From the NCBI GenBank assembly GCA_965219015.1, contig CBDCNH010000005.1, forward strand, positions 744,001 through 808,000: a DNA stretch of 64,000 nt, written 5' to 3'. The position numbers and the translations under genes were made by a program. The notes under the pieces are model-generated. The model saw only the letters and a list, made by a program, of their open reading frames with translations. It did no database searches and was not told the DNA's origin. Source of the DNA: CBDCNH01 sp965219015 (GTDB taxonomy: Bacteria > Pseudomonadota > Alphaproteobacteria > Rhodobacterales > Rhodobacteraceae). Positions 51,050 to 58,967 of this stretch are shown one piece after another; position 1 is the first letter of the stretch, and each line of letters starts with the position of its first letter.

Positions 51050-51448
51050 TCAGGGCGCGATCACGTCCAGCGTCGGAAAGTAGGTTCTGAACCGTCTGGC
51101 GTCGCGTGTGAGCAGGCTCCAGCCTTGCACCGCTGCATGGGCGCCAATGAAAAAGTCGGGCAGCACCTGCGGCTTGCTGCCGCCGCGTCGGCGATAGCGC
51201 GAAAAGGCTTGGCCGGCGAGGAACAGTGCCGGGCGCGGAATCTCGTGCCAGGCGAGCCGAAGCCCTGCGATCGTCCTGTCCAGGGCTTCCAGCGTTGAAA
51301 ACGACAGGGACAACTCGGCGTAGATCACCGGGTTGATCGCCAAGGCGTTGATCGCTGCCTGTGCGCTCAGTTGAGCGATCGACCAGTCGGCCCACTGCGG
51401 GTCGTCTTGCACGACATCGATCAGGACATTCGTGTCGACCAGCAACAT
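51050..51448 (-). CDS. vapC: VapC-type PIN-domain toxin
   Basis: Ribonuclease toxin of 132 residues. LLVDTNVLIDVV has the first acidic metal ligand, PVIYAELSLSF the conserved glutamate and VLPDFFIGAHAAVQGWSLLTRD the later aspartates of the PIN active site. Unlike the PIN gene at 32062, this one is intact. The start ATG 51448 shares a base with the stop of the antitoxin gene (TGATG), so translation is coupled. Confidence 0.92.
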   Translation of the reverse strand: MLLVDTNVLIDVVQDDPQWADWSIAQLSAQAAINALAINPVIYAELSLSFSTLEALDRTIAGLRLAWHEIPRPALFLAGQAFSRYRRRGGSKPQVLPDFFIGAHAAVQGWSLLTRDARRFRTYFPTLDVIAP

Positions 51449-51702
51449 CAATCGTCGTCGCTGCGCAGCAACTTCATCAGGTCGTCGGTGCGCCATTGCA
51501 CATCGGCCTTGCCACGAGCGGCCTCGAAGCGATTCTTCGGTGCAAGGCGTTTGCCCCTGACTGCAGACGCATGTCGCAGAAGAACCGCGTTGCCGTCATG
51601 AACCAGAAATTCGACCGGCATGCCCGGCAGCAAGCCGAGTGCATCACGAACATGCTTTGGGATCGTGACTTGGCCCTTGCTCGTCAGGGTGGTCGGCATC
51701 AC
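51448..51702 (-). CDS. vapB: AbrB/VapB-type antitoxin
   Basis: Antitoxin of 84 residues with the AbrB swapped-hairpin domain TTLTSKGQVTIPKHVRDALGLLPGMPVEFLV and a C-terminal toxin-binding tail (QWRTDDLMKLLRSDDD). Its start is ATG 51702, with a second ATG at 51699. It represses its own promoter through a palindrome just upstream (51713-51742) in the usual way, with the VapC gene immediately downstream. Confidence 0.9.
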   Translation of the reverse strand: MMPTTLTSKGQVTIPKHVRDALGLLPGMPVEFLVHDGNAVLLRHASAVRGKRLAPKNRFEAARGKADVQWRTDDLMKLLRSDDD

Positions 51703-51712
51703 CGCCTCCGAT

Positions 51713-51742
51713 AGTATTACCTGGCATTGTAGTAGTAATACT
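51713..51742. promoter_or_regulatory. Inverted repeat, operator of vapBC
   Basis: AGTATTAC (51713-51720) and GTAATACT (51735-51742) form a perfect 8-bp inverted repeat with a 14-base spacer, ending ten bases upstream of the antitoxin start codon. It is in the right place for VapB binding and is the most AT-rich spot of the locus, so it probably overlaps the promoter. Confidence 0.6.
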
Positions 51743-51830
51743 CGAATCGCGTTGCGGCGACGCCGCGATCTGCAACCAGCCGCCTACCTGCACCGCAATG
51801 CCATGCATTGCATGGCAACGGTGATCCCGA

Positions 51831-53288
51831 TCAGCCGCAGCCAGCGGCGACCGGTATGCCGGCCATCTGCAAGGCGCTCGCCATCATGTCCCGATGCTCG
51901 GGATGCTTGTGCGGGAAGCTGCGCTCGAACACGCGGACGGAATAACCGGGATGGTCGTTGCAGGCGCGCAAGGCGAAGCCCTTCGACTCGGCCTCGCGGC
52001 CGGCGAGCGCCAGGCAGGCAGCGGCGATGGCGTGGATGTGGAAGTGCGCATTCGGCTCGCGGGTGGCGCGCACGCTCCACTGCGCCGCATCGGCGTAGTG
52101 ACCGCCGATCGCGAGCGAAATGGCCCGCGACGATTCCATCGCGAACAAGAGCGGATCGTAGGGACTCAAGCGTTCCGCGGCGGCCAGCTCGGGCAGCGCC
52201 TGCAGGCCGGCGCCGACATGGGCGCGGATGAAGCCGAGCGCGTAGTGGCCTTGCGCGAAGTTGGGGTTGGCGAGCAGCGACCGGTCGATCGCCTGCAGCG
52301 CCGGGTCGTGCTGGCGGGCGAGGAACAGTGCGCAGTGGCCGACCGTCCAGTGGCCCATCTGCTCGATCGCGCGGATCGAGGCGCGTGCCGTGACGAACAG
52401 GCCGCGCAGCCGGCCGAGCATGGCGGTGAGGTCGGCGGCCAGGCCTTCGGCCAGCACCGGGTCGAGCGCTCTCGTGTGGCGAGCGCCGAGGTCGGCGAAG
52501 CCGAGCACGGCCACCGACGGCTTGTCGGGCAGCACGAGCGGCGAGTCGTCGTCGAGGCGGCGCCAGGCCGCGACGAGGGCGTGATCGGAGACGCCTTCTG
52601 CGCGGTAGCGGGCACGCATCGCGTCGAATGCGGTCCTGGCATGGCGATGGCCGTCGACCTCGGCCGAGCGGGCCAGCAGGTGGGCGTTGGCGACGGTATC
52701 CAGCGGATCGTGCGCGGCACGCTTGCGCGCCCGCGCCAGCGCCTCGTCGCCTTGTGAAGCGCGGGCCGCCTGCTCGTCGAGCACGCGGCGGTGCAGGCTG
52801 CGCGCGACCTCGCGTTCGCCTTCGATCCAGAGTTGATAGCGGTCGCTGGCCGCAAGGTCGAGGTCGTGCGGAAAGCCGGCCGCGAGGGCCGTCTCGATGC
52901 TGCCGAGCTGCGCATCGGACAGGCCCTCGGGCGCTTGCTCCAGCAGCGCCCTGGCCTGCAGCACATCCACGGCGATGAGCTGCCGGTCGAGCCCGATCGA
53001 GCCTGCATCGGCTTGCAAGGCCTGACCAGTCGGCGCCTCGAGCAACGGTCGCAGCTTGGCGAGGCTCCAGCGCAAAGCAGCGCGCGGGTCGGCCGCCGAC
53101 TGCCACAGCAGCTCGCACAGCTTGTCGCGACGGTGCGGGCCGGCCTCGACGGCCAGATAGGCGAGCAGGGCGCGGGTCTTGCGCGATTTCGGCAACGCAC
53201 GCGGCGCTTCGCCGCAGGTGATCGACACGTCTCCCAGCAGGCGAATCGTCAAGGGTGGCGCGTCGGCGGAAGGCTTCTGGTCTTCCAT
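51831..53288 (-). CDS. BTAD/SARP-like transcriptional regulator with TPR-like C-terminus
   Basis: Regulator of 485 residues. The N-terminal winged helix (IRLLGDVSITCGEAPRALPKSRKTRALLAYLAVEAGPHRRDKLCELLW) and the following helical BTAD-type region match AfsR/SARP and related proteins. The segment KPSVAVLGFADLGARHTRALDPVLAEGLAADL resembles adenylate-cyclase-associated domains, but the roughly 100 residues that normally follow (the GSVR and WAERYD-like region) are missing before the TPR-like repeats (QAIDRSLLANPNFAQGHYALGFIRAH). No DNA cyclase domain is present. I use ATG 53288, though ATG 53327 is possible. It is divergent from a methyltransferase gene. Confidence 0.75.
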   Translation of the reverse strand: MEDQKPSADAPPLTIRLLGDVSITCGEAPRALPKSRKTRALLAYLAVEAGPHRRDKLCELLWQSAADPRAALRWSLAKLRPLLEAPTGQALQADAGSIGLDRQLIAVDVLQARALLEQAPEGLSDAQLGSIETALAAGFPHDLDLAASDRYQLWIEGEREVARSLHRRVLDEQAARASQGDEALARARKRAAHDPLDTVANAHLLARSAEVDGHRHARTAFDAMRARYRAEGVSDHALVAAWRRLDDDSPLVLPDKPSVAVLGFADLGARHTRALDPVLAEGLAADLTAMLGRLRGLFVTARASIRAIEQMGHWTVGHCALFLARQHDPALQAIDRSLLANPNFAQGHYALGFIRAHVGAGLQALPELAAAERLSPYDPLLFAMESSRAISLAIGGHYADAAQWSVRATREPNAHFHIHAIAAACLALAGREAESKGFALRACNDHPGYSVRVFERSFPHKHPEHRDMMASALQMAGIPVAAGCG

Positions 53289-53454
53289 GCGGGCTGAAGT
53301 GTTCGGTAAACGGCGAATGTGGCGCATAAGGCGCTGCGACGCAAATCACGACGGCCATTCACACGCCCATGCCAACGATCCTGCAAACGCCTGCTCGCGA
53401 CCATCGACGGGTCGAACCATCGACGCACCGTCACCCACCGCAAGGAGCAAAGTC

Positions 53455-54309
53455 ATGAACGAAGCCGTCACCAGACCCGCCAACAGCGCCCCGCCATCGG
53501 CACCCGCCGCTTCGCTCGAGGCCATCAAGACCAAGCAGCAGGCGATGTGGTCGTCGGGCGACTACGCCGTGGTCGGCACCACGCTGCAGATCATCGGCGA
53601 GACGCTCTGCGAAGCGCTCGATGTGCGTGCCGGCGAGCGGGTGCTCGACGTCGCCGCCGGCAACGGCAACGCGACGCTCGCCGCGGCCCGACGCTTCGCC
53701 GACGTGACCTCGACCGACTATGTGCAGGCCCTGCTCGACAAGGGCGCGCAGCGTGCCAAGGCCGATCAGCTCGAGGTGGCCTTTCGCGTCGCCGATGTCG
53801 AGAACCTGCCGTTCGCGGCGGCCAGCTTCGATGTCGTGCTCTCGAGCTTCGGTGTGATGTTCGCGCCCGACCACGAACGAGCCGCCGCACAGATGCTTCG
53901 CGTCACGCGGTCGGGCGGCCGCATCGGCCTGGCGAACTGGACACCCGATGGCTTCATCGGCCAGTTGTTCAAGACCGTCGGCAAGCACGTGCCGCCGCCG
54001 CCCGGTGTGCAGTCGCCGGCGCTGTGGGGCATCGAAGCGCACCTGCGCAAGCTGTTCGGCGCGCAAGCATCGAGCCTCGGCATCGCGCGCCGGACCTTCG
54101 CGTTCCGCTACCGGTCGGCCGAGCATTTCATCGAGGTCTTCCGTTCACTCTACGGGCCGGTTCTGAAGGCTTTCGAGACGCTGGACGGCAAAGGGCAGAA
54201 GTCGCTGGACGACGACCTCCACACATTGCTCGCCGGATCGAACCGGGACGGCGAAAAGTCGCTCATCGTCGACGGCGAATACCTCGAAGCGGTGGTCGTC
54301 AAGCGCTGA
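53455..54309 (+). CDS. Class I SAM-dependent methyltransferase
   Basis: Methyltransferase of 284 residues in the UbiE/type 11 group. ERVLDVAAGNGNATLAAARR is motif I for S-adenosylmethionine, VADVENLPFAAASFDVVLSSFGVMFAPD motifs II-III, and GGRIGLANWTPDGFIG motif IV-like. CAAGGAG precedes ATG 53455. It sits between the divergent BTAD-type regulator and a redoxin gene. The methyl acceptor is unknown. The N-terminal 20 residues are Ala/Pro-rich and probably disordered. Confidence 0.88.
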   Translation: MNEAVTRPANSAPPSAPAASLEAIKTKQQAMWSSGDYAVVGTTLQIIGETLCEALDVRAGERVLDVAAGNGNATLAAARRFADVTSTDYVQALLDKGAQRAKADQLEVAFRVADVENLPFAAASFDVVLSSFGVMFAPDHERAAAQMLRVTRSGGRIGLANWTPDGFIGQLFKTVGKHVPPPPGVQSPALWGIEAHLRKLFGAQASSLGIARRTFAFRYRSAEHFIEVFRSLYGPVLKAFETLDGKGQKSLDDDLHTLLAGSNRDGEKSLIVDGEYLEAVVVKR

Positions 54310-54379
54310 GCCGCAAGGCGCCACGCATGAAGTCGGCCGTTCGAGTAAAACGCTTCTTCCGTCACCAGCAGGAAGAACG

Positions 54380-54895
54380 ATGACCACGACCAAGATGGCA
54401 GCAGGCGAGAAGTTTCCGGCGATGCAATGGCAGGCCGTCTCCGGCGAGCCGATCGATCCGGCAAGCGGCAAGGGTTGGCGTGCGCTGATCGTCTATCGCG
54501 GCAAGCACTGCCCGTTGTGCAAGAACTACCTCGGCACCCTGAACGAGATGCTCGACGAGTTCAAGGCGGCAAACATCGAGGTCGCGGCGATCTCGGCCGA
54601 CCCGAAGGACAAGGCCGAGACCGAAGCCGCCGAATGCGGCTGGAAGTTTCCGGTCGGCTACGACCTGTCGCCCGCGCAGATGCGAAAGCTGGGTCTTTAC
54701 ATCTCGGATCCGCGCTCGCCTCAGGAAACCGACCGGCCGTTCTCGGAGCCGGGACTGTTCGTGCTCAACCCCGACGGCAACGTGCAGATCATCGACATCT
54801 CCAACGCGCCCTTTGCGCGCCCCGATCTGAAGTCGCTCCTGAAGGGCGTTCAGTTCGTGATGAGCAAGGACTATCCGATTCGCGGTCGGGCCTGA
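54380..54895 (+). CDS. Redoxin / AhpC-TSA family protein
   Basis: Peroxiredoxin-like protein of 171 residues. LIVYRGKHCPLCKNYLGTLNEML has a CPLC (CxxC) at the thioredoxin-like active site, and IEVAAISADPKDKAETEAAE is the typical peroxiredoxin strand-helix element. PGLFVLNPDGNVQIID ends the fold. There is no signal peptide, so it is cytoplasmic. It follows the methyltransferase by about 70 bp and may be transcribed with it. Similar proteins in Burkholderiales are annotated as AhpC/TSA antioxidant enzymes. Confidence 0.88.
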   Translation: MTTTKMAAGEKFPAMQWQAVSGEPIDPASGKGWRALIVYRGKHCPLCKNYLGTLNEMLDEFKAANIEVAAISADPKDKAETEAAECGWKFPVGYDLSPAQMRKLGLYISDPRSPQETDRPFSEPGLFVLNPDGNVQIIDISNAPFARPDLKSLLKGVQFVMSKDYPIRGRA

Positions 54896-55001
54896 GACAC
54901 GATCCGGGGCAAGACAAGCCGCGATGACTTCGCAGAGTTGACCATGAGCCAACGGGTCCACGCGAATACGTCGAAACCGCGCCGCATAACCGCGACGCGC
55001 T

Positions 55002-56528
55002 TTACATCACCGCGCCCACCTGCCACGGCACGAACTCGTTCTGCCCGTAGCCATGCCGCTCGCTCTTCGATCGCTCGCCCGAAGCCGTGGCGATCACGAG
55101 GTCGAAGATGCGCTGGCCCATTTGCTGGACCGACGCGGTGCCGTCGACGATCTCGCCGCAGTTGATGTCCATGTCGTCTTCCTGGCGCCGCCAGAGCGCG
55201 GAGTTGGTGGCGAGCTTGAGGGAAGGCGAGGGCGCGCAGCCGTAGGCCGAACCGCGGCCGGTGGTGAAGCAGATCATGTTGGCGCCACCCGCCACCTGGC
55301 CGGTCGCGCTCACCGGGTCGTAGCCGGGCGTGTCCATGTAGACGAAGCCGTGCGCCGTCACCGGCTCGGCGTATTCGTACACCGCTTCGAGGTTGCTGGT
55401 GCCGCCCTTGGCCACCGCGCCGAGCGACTTCTCGAGGATGGTCGTCAGGCCGCCGGCCTTGTTGCCGGGCGACGGGTTGTTGTTCATCTCGCCTTCGTTG
55501 ATGGCGGTGTAGTGCTCCCACCACTTGATGCGTGCCACCAGCTTCTCGCCGATGTCGCGCTGCACCGCGCGCCGCGTCAGCAGATGCTCGGCACCATAGA
55601 TCTCGGGCGTTTCGGAGAGCACGGCCGTGCCGCCGTGTGCGACCAGCAGGTCGACCGCCGCGCCCAGCGCCGGGTTGGCGCTGATGCCCGAATAGCCGTC
55701 GGAGCCGCCGCACTGCAGGCCGATCGTGATGTGCGCGGCGCTGCACGGCTCGCGTGTCACGGCATTGGCGCGCGGCAGCATGTCGTTGATAAGGGCGATG
55801 CCCTTGGCGACCGTCTTCGTCGTGCCGCCCGTGTCCTGGATGTTGAAGACGCGGAAGTTATCGCCTTCGGTCAGGTTGCCGGTGGCGAGCCAGGCGTTGA
55901 TCTGGTTGGCTTCGCAGCCGAGGCCCACCACCAGCACGGCAGCGAAATTGGCATGCGTCGCATAGCCGGTGAGCGTGCGTTCTAGGATGCGCATACCGAA
56001 GCCGGAGGTGTCCATGCCGCAGCCGGTGCCGTGCGTGAGGGCGACCACGCCGTCGACGTTCGGATACTCGGCCAGCGCGCGCGGGTTGGTCGTTCGCGAG
56101 AAGTGGTCGGCGATGGCGCGCGCCGCCGTCGCTGAGCAGTTCACGCTGGTCAGCACGCCGATGTAGTTGCGCGTGGCGACGCGGCCGTCGGCACGCTTGA
56201 TGCCCATGAAGCTGGCTTCGCGCGGCGCCGGCTGCGGCTTCACGTCGGCGCCGAACGCGTAGTCGCGCTCGAAGTCGCCCTTGTCGGGGCCCATGTCGAG
56301 GTTGTGCGTGTGCACGTGCTCGCCACGACCGATCGGCCTCGTCGCGAAGCCGATGATCTGGTCGTAGCGGCGCACGGCCTCGCCTGCGGCGATATCGCGG
56401 GCGGCGACCTTGTGGCCGGCCGGAACGAGGCCGCGCACCGCGAAGCCTTCGACGCTCGTGCCGCCGACGAGCTGGCTGCGGGCGATGACGACATCGTCGG
56501 CGGGGTGGAGGCGGATGAAGGGGCTCAT
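55002..56528 (-). CDS. Altronate/galactarate dehydratase (UxaA family)
   Basis: UxaA/GarD-family sugar-acid dehydratase of 508 residues that removes water from an aldonate or aldarate to give a 2-keto-3-deoxy acid. The N-terminal SAF domain (about residues 1-80, IRLHPADDVVIAR to GEHVHTHNL) is followed by the catalytic domain with VATRNYIGVLTSVNCSAT, THGTGCGMD, GLGCEANQI, TIGLQCGGSDGYSGISANPALG and NEGEMNNNPSPGNKAGGLTTI. It starts five bases after dctM stops, in the TRAP operon, so the transporter probably imports its substrate. Galactarate, altronate and glucarate are all possible. Confidence 0.9.
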   Translation of the reverse strand: MSPFIRLHPADDVVIARSQLVGGTSVEGFAVRGLVPAGHKVAARDIAAGEAVRRYDQIIGFATRPIGRGEHVHTHNLDMGPDKGDFERDYAFGADVKPQPAPREASFMGIKRADGRVATRNYIGVLTSVNCSATAARAIADHFSRTTNPRALAEYPNVDGVVALTHGTGCGMDTSGFGMRILERTLTGYATHANFAAVLVVGLGCEANQINAWLATGNLTEGDNFRVFNIQDTGGTTKTVAKGIALINDMLPRANAVTREPCSAAHITIGLQCGGSDGYSGISANPALGAAVDLLVAHGGTAVLSETPEIYGAEHLLTRRAVQRDIGEKLVARIKWWEHYTAINEGEMNNNPSPGNKAGGLTTILEKSLGAVAKGGTSNLEAVYEYAEPVTAHGFVYMDTPGYDPVSATGQVAGGANMICFTTGRGSAYGCAPSPSLKLATNSALWRRQEDDMDINCGEIVDGTASVQQMGQRIFDLVIATASGERSKSERHGYGQNEFVPWQVGAVM

Positions 56529-56532
56529 GGCG

Positions 56533-57927
56533 TCAGAAGAACTGCTTCGGCAACCACAGCACCAACTGCGGCATGTAGGTGATGATGGCCAGGCTCAGCA
56601 GCAGCGGCACCAGCCACGGCAGTATCGCCATCGTCGTGCGCTCGAACGAAAGGCCGGCCACGCGCGCCAGCACGAACAGCACCAGGCCCATCGGCGGATG
56701 CAGCAGGCCGATCATCAGGTTGAGCACCATCACGAGGCCGAAGTGAACCGGGTCGATGCCGAGTTGCACGGCGATCGGCAGCAGGATCGGCACCAGGATC
56801 GTGATGGCGGCGGTGGGCTCCAAAAAGCAGCCGACGAACAGCATCAGCAGGTTGGCGAGCAAGAGGAAGACCCAGGCCTCCTTGGTGAAGCCGAGCACCC
56901 AGGTGGCGATGTCGGTGGTGACGCCGGTGGCCGTGAGCATCCAGCCGAAGATCGACGCGGCGGCGACGATGAAGAGCACCGTGCTCGTGGTCTCGACCGT
57001 GTCGAGACAAACCTTGACGAACATCTTCCACGACAGCGTGCGATACCACGCCAGGCCGAGCACCATCGCCCACACGCAAGCGGCGATGGCGCCTTCGGTG
57101 GGTGTGAACAGGCCCGTCGTCATGCCGCCGATCAGCAGCACGGGGGTCATGATCGGCAGCACCGCCTCGAAAGCGAAGATCTTGTCGAGCACGAACAGCA
57201 ACGCGAAGCCGACAAAGACCGTGATCTGCGCCGGCGCGCCGAGCTTGGCGACCGCCACCCACAGCAGCAGTGGCCAGCCGATCACGACCGCGAGTTCGAT
57301 CATCGCCTTCATGAAGCGCGAGCCCGAGAAGCCGATGTCGCCGCCCCAGCCGTTTTTCTTGGCGTAGTAGGCCACCGTCAGCATCATCAGCACGGTGAGC
57401 AGCAGGCCGGGCAGGATGCCGGCCAGGAACAGCGCGCCCACCGAGGCGTTGGCCATCATCCCGTAGATGACGAACGGCAGGCTCGGCGGGATGATGGGCC
57501 CGAGCGTCGCCGATGCCGCCGTCACGCCGACCGCGAACTCGGTCGGGTAGCCGTGCTCCTGCATCGCCTTGATCTCGATCGTGCCGAGCCCGGCGGCATC
57601 GGCGATCGCCGTACCGCTCATACCGGCGAAGATCACCGAAGCCAGCACGTTGACATGGCCGAGCCCGCCCTTCAGCCAGCCCACCAGGGCCAGCGCGAAG
57701 TTGAAGATGCGCGTGGTGATGCCGGCGTTGTTCATCAGGTTGCCGGCGAGGATGAAGAACGGCACGGCGAGCAGCGGAAAGCTGTCGATGCCGCTGACCA
57801 TGCGATGCACCACCACGAACGGCGGCAGGTTGCCCGAGACCAGGATGTAGGCGAGCGAGGCGCCGGCCATGGCGATGGCCACCGGGATGCCGCCGGCCAT
57901 GAAGAGCAGGAAGAAGATCTTCAGCAT
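56533..57927 (-). CDS. dctM: TRAP transporter large permease
   Basis: Large TRAP membrane subunit of 464 residues. AVPFFILAGNLMNNAGITTRIFNFA, SVIFAGMSGTAIADAAGLGTIEIKAM and SATLGPIIPPSLPFVIYGMMA are family signatures, and the second half repeats the pattern (LEPTAAITILVPILLPIA, MIGLLHPPMGLVLFVLARVAG). It differs in subgroup from the alphaproteobacterial dctM at 24392. The dctQ gene lies 440 bp upstream because a repeat element is inserted. No good ribosome binding site precedes ATG 57927 (upstream is CCCCTCCC), so expression may have been affected. Confidence 0.93.
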   Translation of the reverse strand: MLKIFFLLFMAGGIPVAIAMAGASLAYILVSGNLPPFVVVHRMVSGIDSFPLLAVPFFILAGNLMNNAGITTRIFNFALALVGWLKGGLGHVNVLASVIFAGMSGTAIADAAGLGTIEIKAMQEHGYPTEFAVGVTAASATLGPIIPPSLPFVIYGMMANASVGALFLAGILPGLLLTVLMMLTVAYYAKKNGWGGDIGFSGSRFMKAMIELAVVIGWPLLLWVAVAKLGAPAQITVFVGFALLFVLDKIFAFEAVLPIMTPVLLIGGMTTGLFTPTEGAIAACVWAMVLGLAWYRTLSWKMFVKVCLDTVETTSTVLFIVAAASIFGWMLTATGVTTDIATWVLGFTKEAWVFLLLANLLMLFVGCFLEPTAAITILVPILLPIAVQLGIDPVHFGLVMVLNLMIGLLHPPMGLVLFVLARVAGLSFERTTMAILPWLVPLLLSLAIITYMPQLVLWLPKQFF

Positions 57928-58023
57928 GGGAGGGGGTCGTCGCGCTTTGTGGCAACGTTGGTCGAGGCGTTTGTCGGAGAGTTCACAGGCGTCTCGGACG
58001 CCGCGGCCATCGGGCGGCCGATT

Positions 58024-58267
58024 GCGCTCATGCCCCCCACTTTCGGCCGTGGGCCGAAAGCTCCTCCTTTACTTCGCTCCATCGGCCGCCCAATGCCCGC
58101 GGCTGCACGGTGGTGCACCTTTGCCAGCAAGCGCGGCGGTGGTGAATGGGGAGGGTGGGGCTCTGCCAAGAGACGCGGCGGTGGTGGATCGGGACGGTGG
58201 GGCGCTCTGCGGAGCGAAGTAAAGGAGGAGGCGGCGGCCGTAGGCCGTCGCCGGGGGACATGAGCGC
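58024..58267. repeat. Inverted-repeat element between dctQ and dctM
   Basis: Two 57-bp arms face each other (58024-58080 and 58211-58267). Their inner 20 bases (58061-58080 and 58211-58230) are perfectly complementary and their outer 15 bases (GCGCTCATGCCCCCC) match 14 of 15. Each arm also holds its own hairpin: CTTTCGGCC-GTG-GGCCGAAAG on the left and a GGCC-GTA-GGCC stem on the right. The interior contains two 42-bp direct repeats (58119-58160 and 58161-58202) sharing GCGGCGGTGGTG. Weaker complementarity extends outwards to about 58009 and 58288. The whole 440-bp gap (57928-58367) has no credible gene; the element occupies its centre. Confidence 0.8.
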
Positions 58268-58367
58268 AGCAGAGTGCCCCGGCGGCCCGATCCTGCCCGG
58301 ACGGGCCAGCCGTCTTGCTTGGTTCGCGAGCGCCATGGCCGGCAAGCGCCGGTTGTAACGAGCCGCA

Positions 58368-58952
58368 TCAGGCTCCCGTCCGTGCGCTCGCCGAAGCACC
58401 GTCGGCAAGCGTCGTCTCGGGCCGCTCGAGCACGCTGTAGCCACGCCGCCAGTGGATGAGGGCCACCTGGATCGAGCGCCAGGTCATCGCTGCGAAGCCG
58501 AACAGGCAGAGCGCATAGACGATGTTCATCGGCGCATCGACGATCGTCATGCGCGTCTGGTTGCCGATCTTCAGCATCATCTGCACCGTCATCACCACGG
58601 TGGCGGCGAAAAAGGCGATGCGCAGCACGTCGACCGCGCGCGAAAGCCAGCGCCCGAGCGGTGCAGGCAGGTAGCGATAGAAGAAGTCGACCTGGATCTG
58701 GTTGTTGCGCGCGACGCCGATCGCCGCGCCGATGAAGACGACGCCGATCAGCATGTAGCGCGCCACCTCCTCGGTCCACGCCGCCGAGTCGTTGAGCACG
58801 TAGCGCGTCAGGAATTGCCAGCCGACCGTGAGACCGAGCAGCCAGAAGACTGCCAGGGCGATCCAGCCCTCGGTGATCGTGGCCGAGAGATCGACCACCT
58901 CGTCTTCGATTTGCAGGTGACCTTCGTCGTCGAGTACCCTGCGCTCAGCCAT
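58368..58952 (-). CDS. dctQ: TRAP transporter small permease
   Basis: Small four-helix TRAP subunit of 194 residues. LAVFWLLGLTVGWQFLTRYVLNDSAAWTEEVARYMLIGVVFIGAAIG is typical, including the RYVLN motif, and IQVDFFYRYLPAPLGRWLSRAVDVL connects to the second pair of helices. The acidic N-terminus (LDDEGHLQIEDEVVD) is cytoplasmic. It starts 15 bp after dctP stops, but downstream dctM is separated by the inverted-repeat element, where most TRAP operons have dctQ and dctM overlapping. Confidence 0.9.
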   Translation of the reverse strand: MAERRVLDDEGHLQIEDEVVDLSATITEGWIALAVFWLLGLTVGWQFLTRYVLNDSAAWTEEVARYMLIGVVFIGAAIGVARNNQIQVDFFYRYLPAPLGRWLSRAVDVLRIAFFAATVVMTVQMMLKIGNQTRMTIVDAPMNIVYALCLFGFAAMTWRSIQVALIHWRRGYSVLERPETTLADGASASARTGA

Positions 58953-58967
58953 GATGGCGGATCCCGC

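Noticed and set aside
54896..55001. Possible terminator after the redoxin gene
   Set aside because: I could find no clear stem followed by a T-run; the gap is short and no structure stands out.
58119..58202. CRISPR-like array in the dctQ-dctM gap
   Set aside because: There are only two adjacent 42-bp copies with no spacers between them, inside an inverted-repeat element; this does not fit a CRISPR array.
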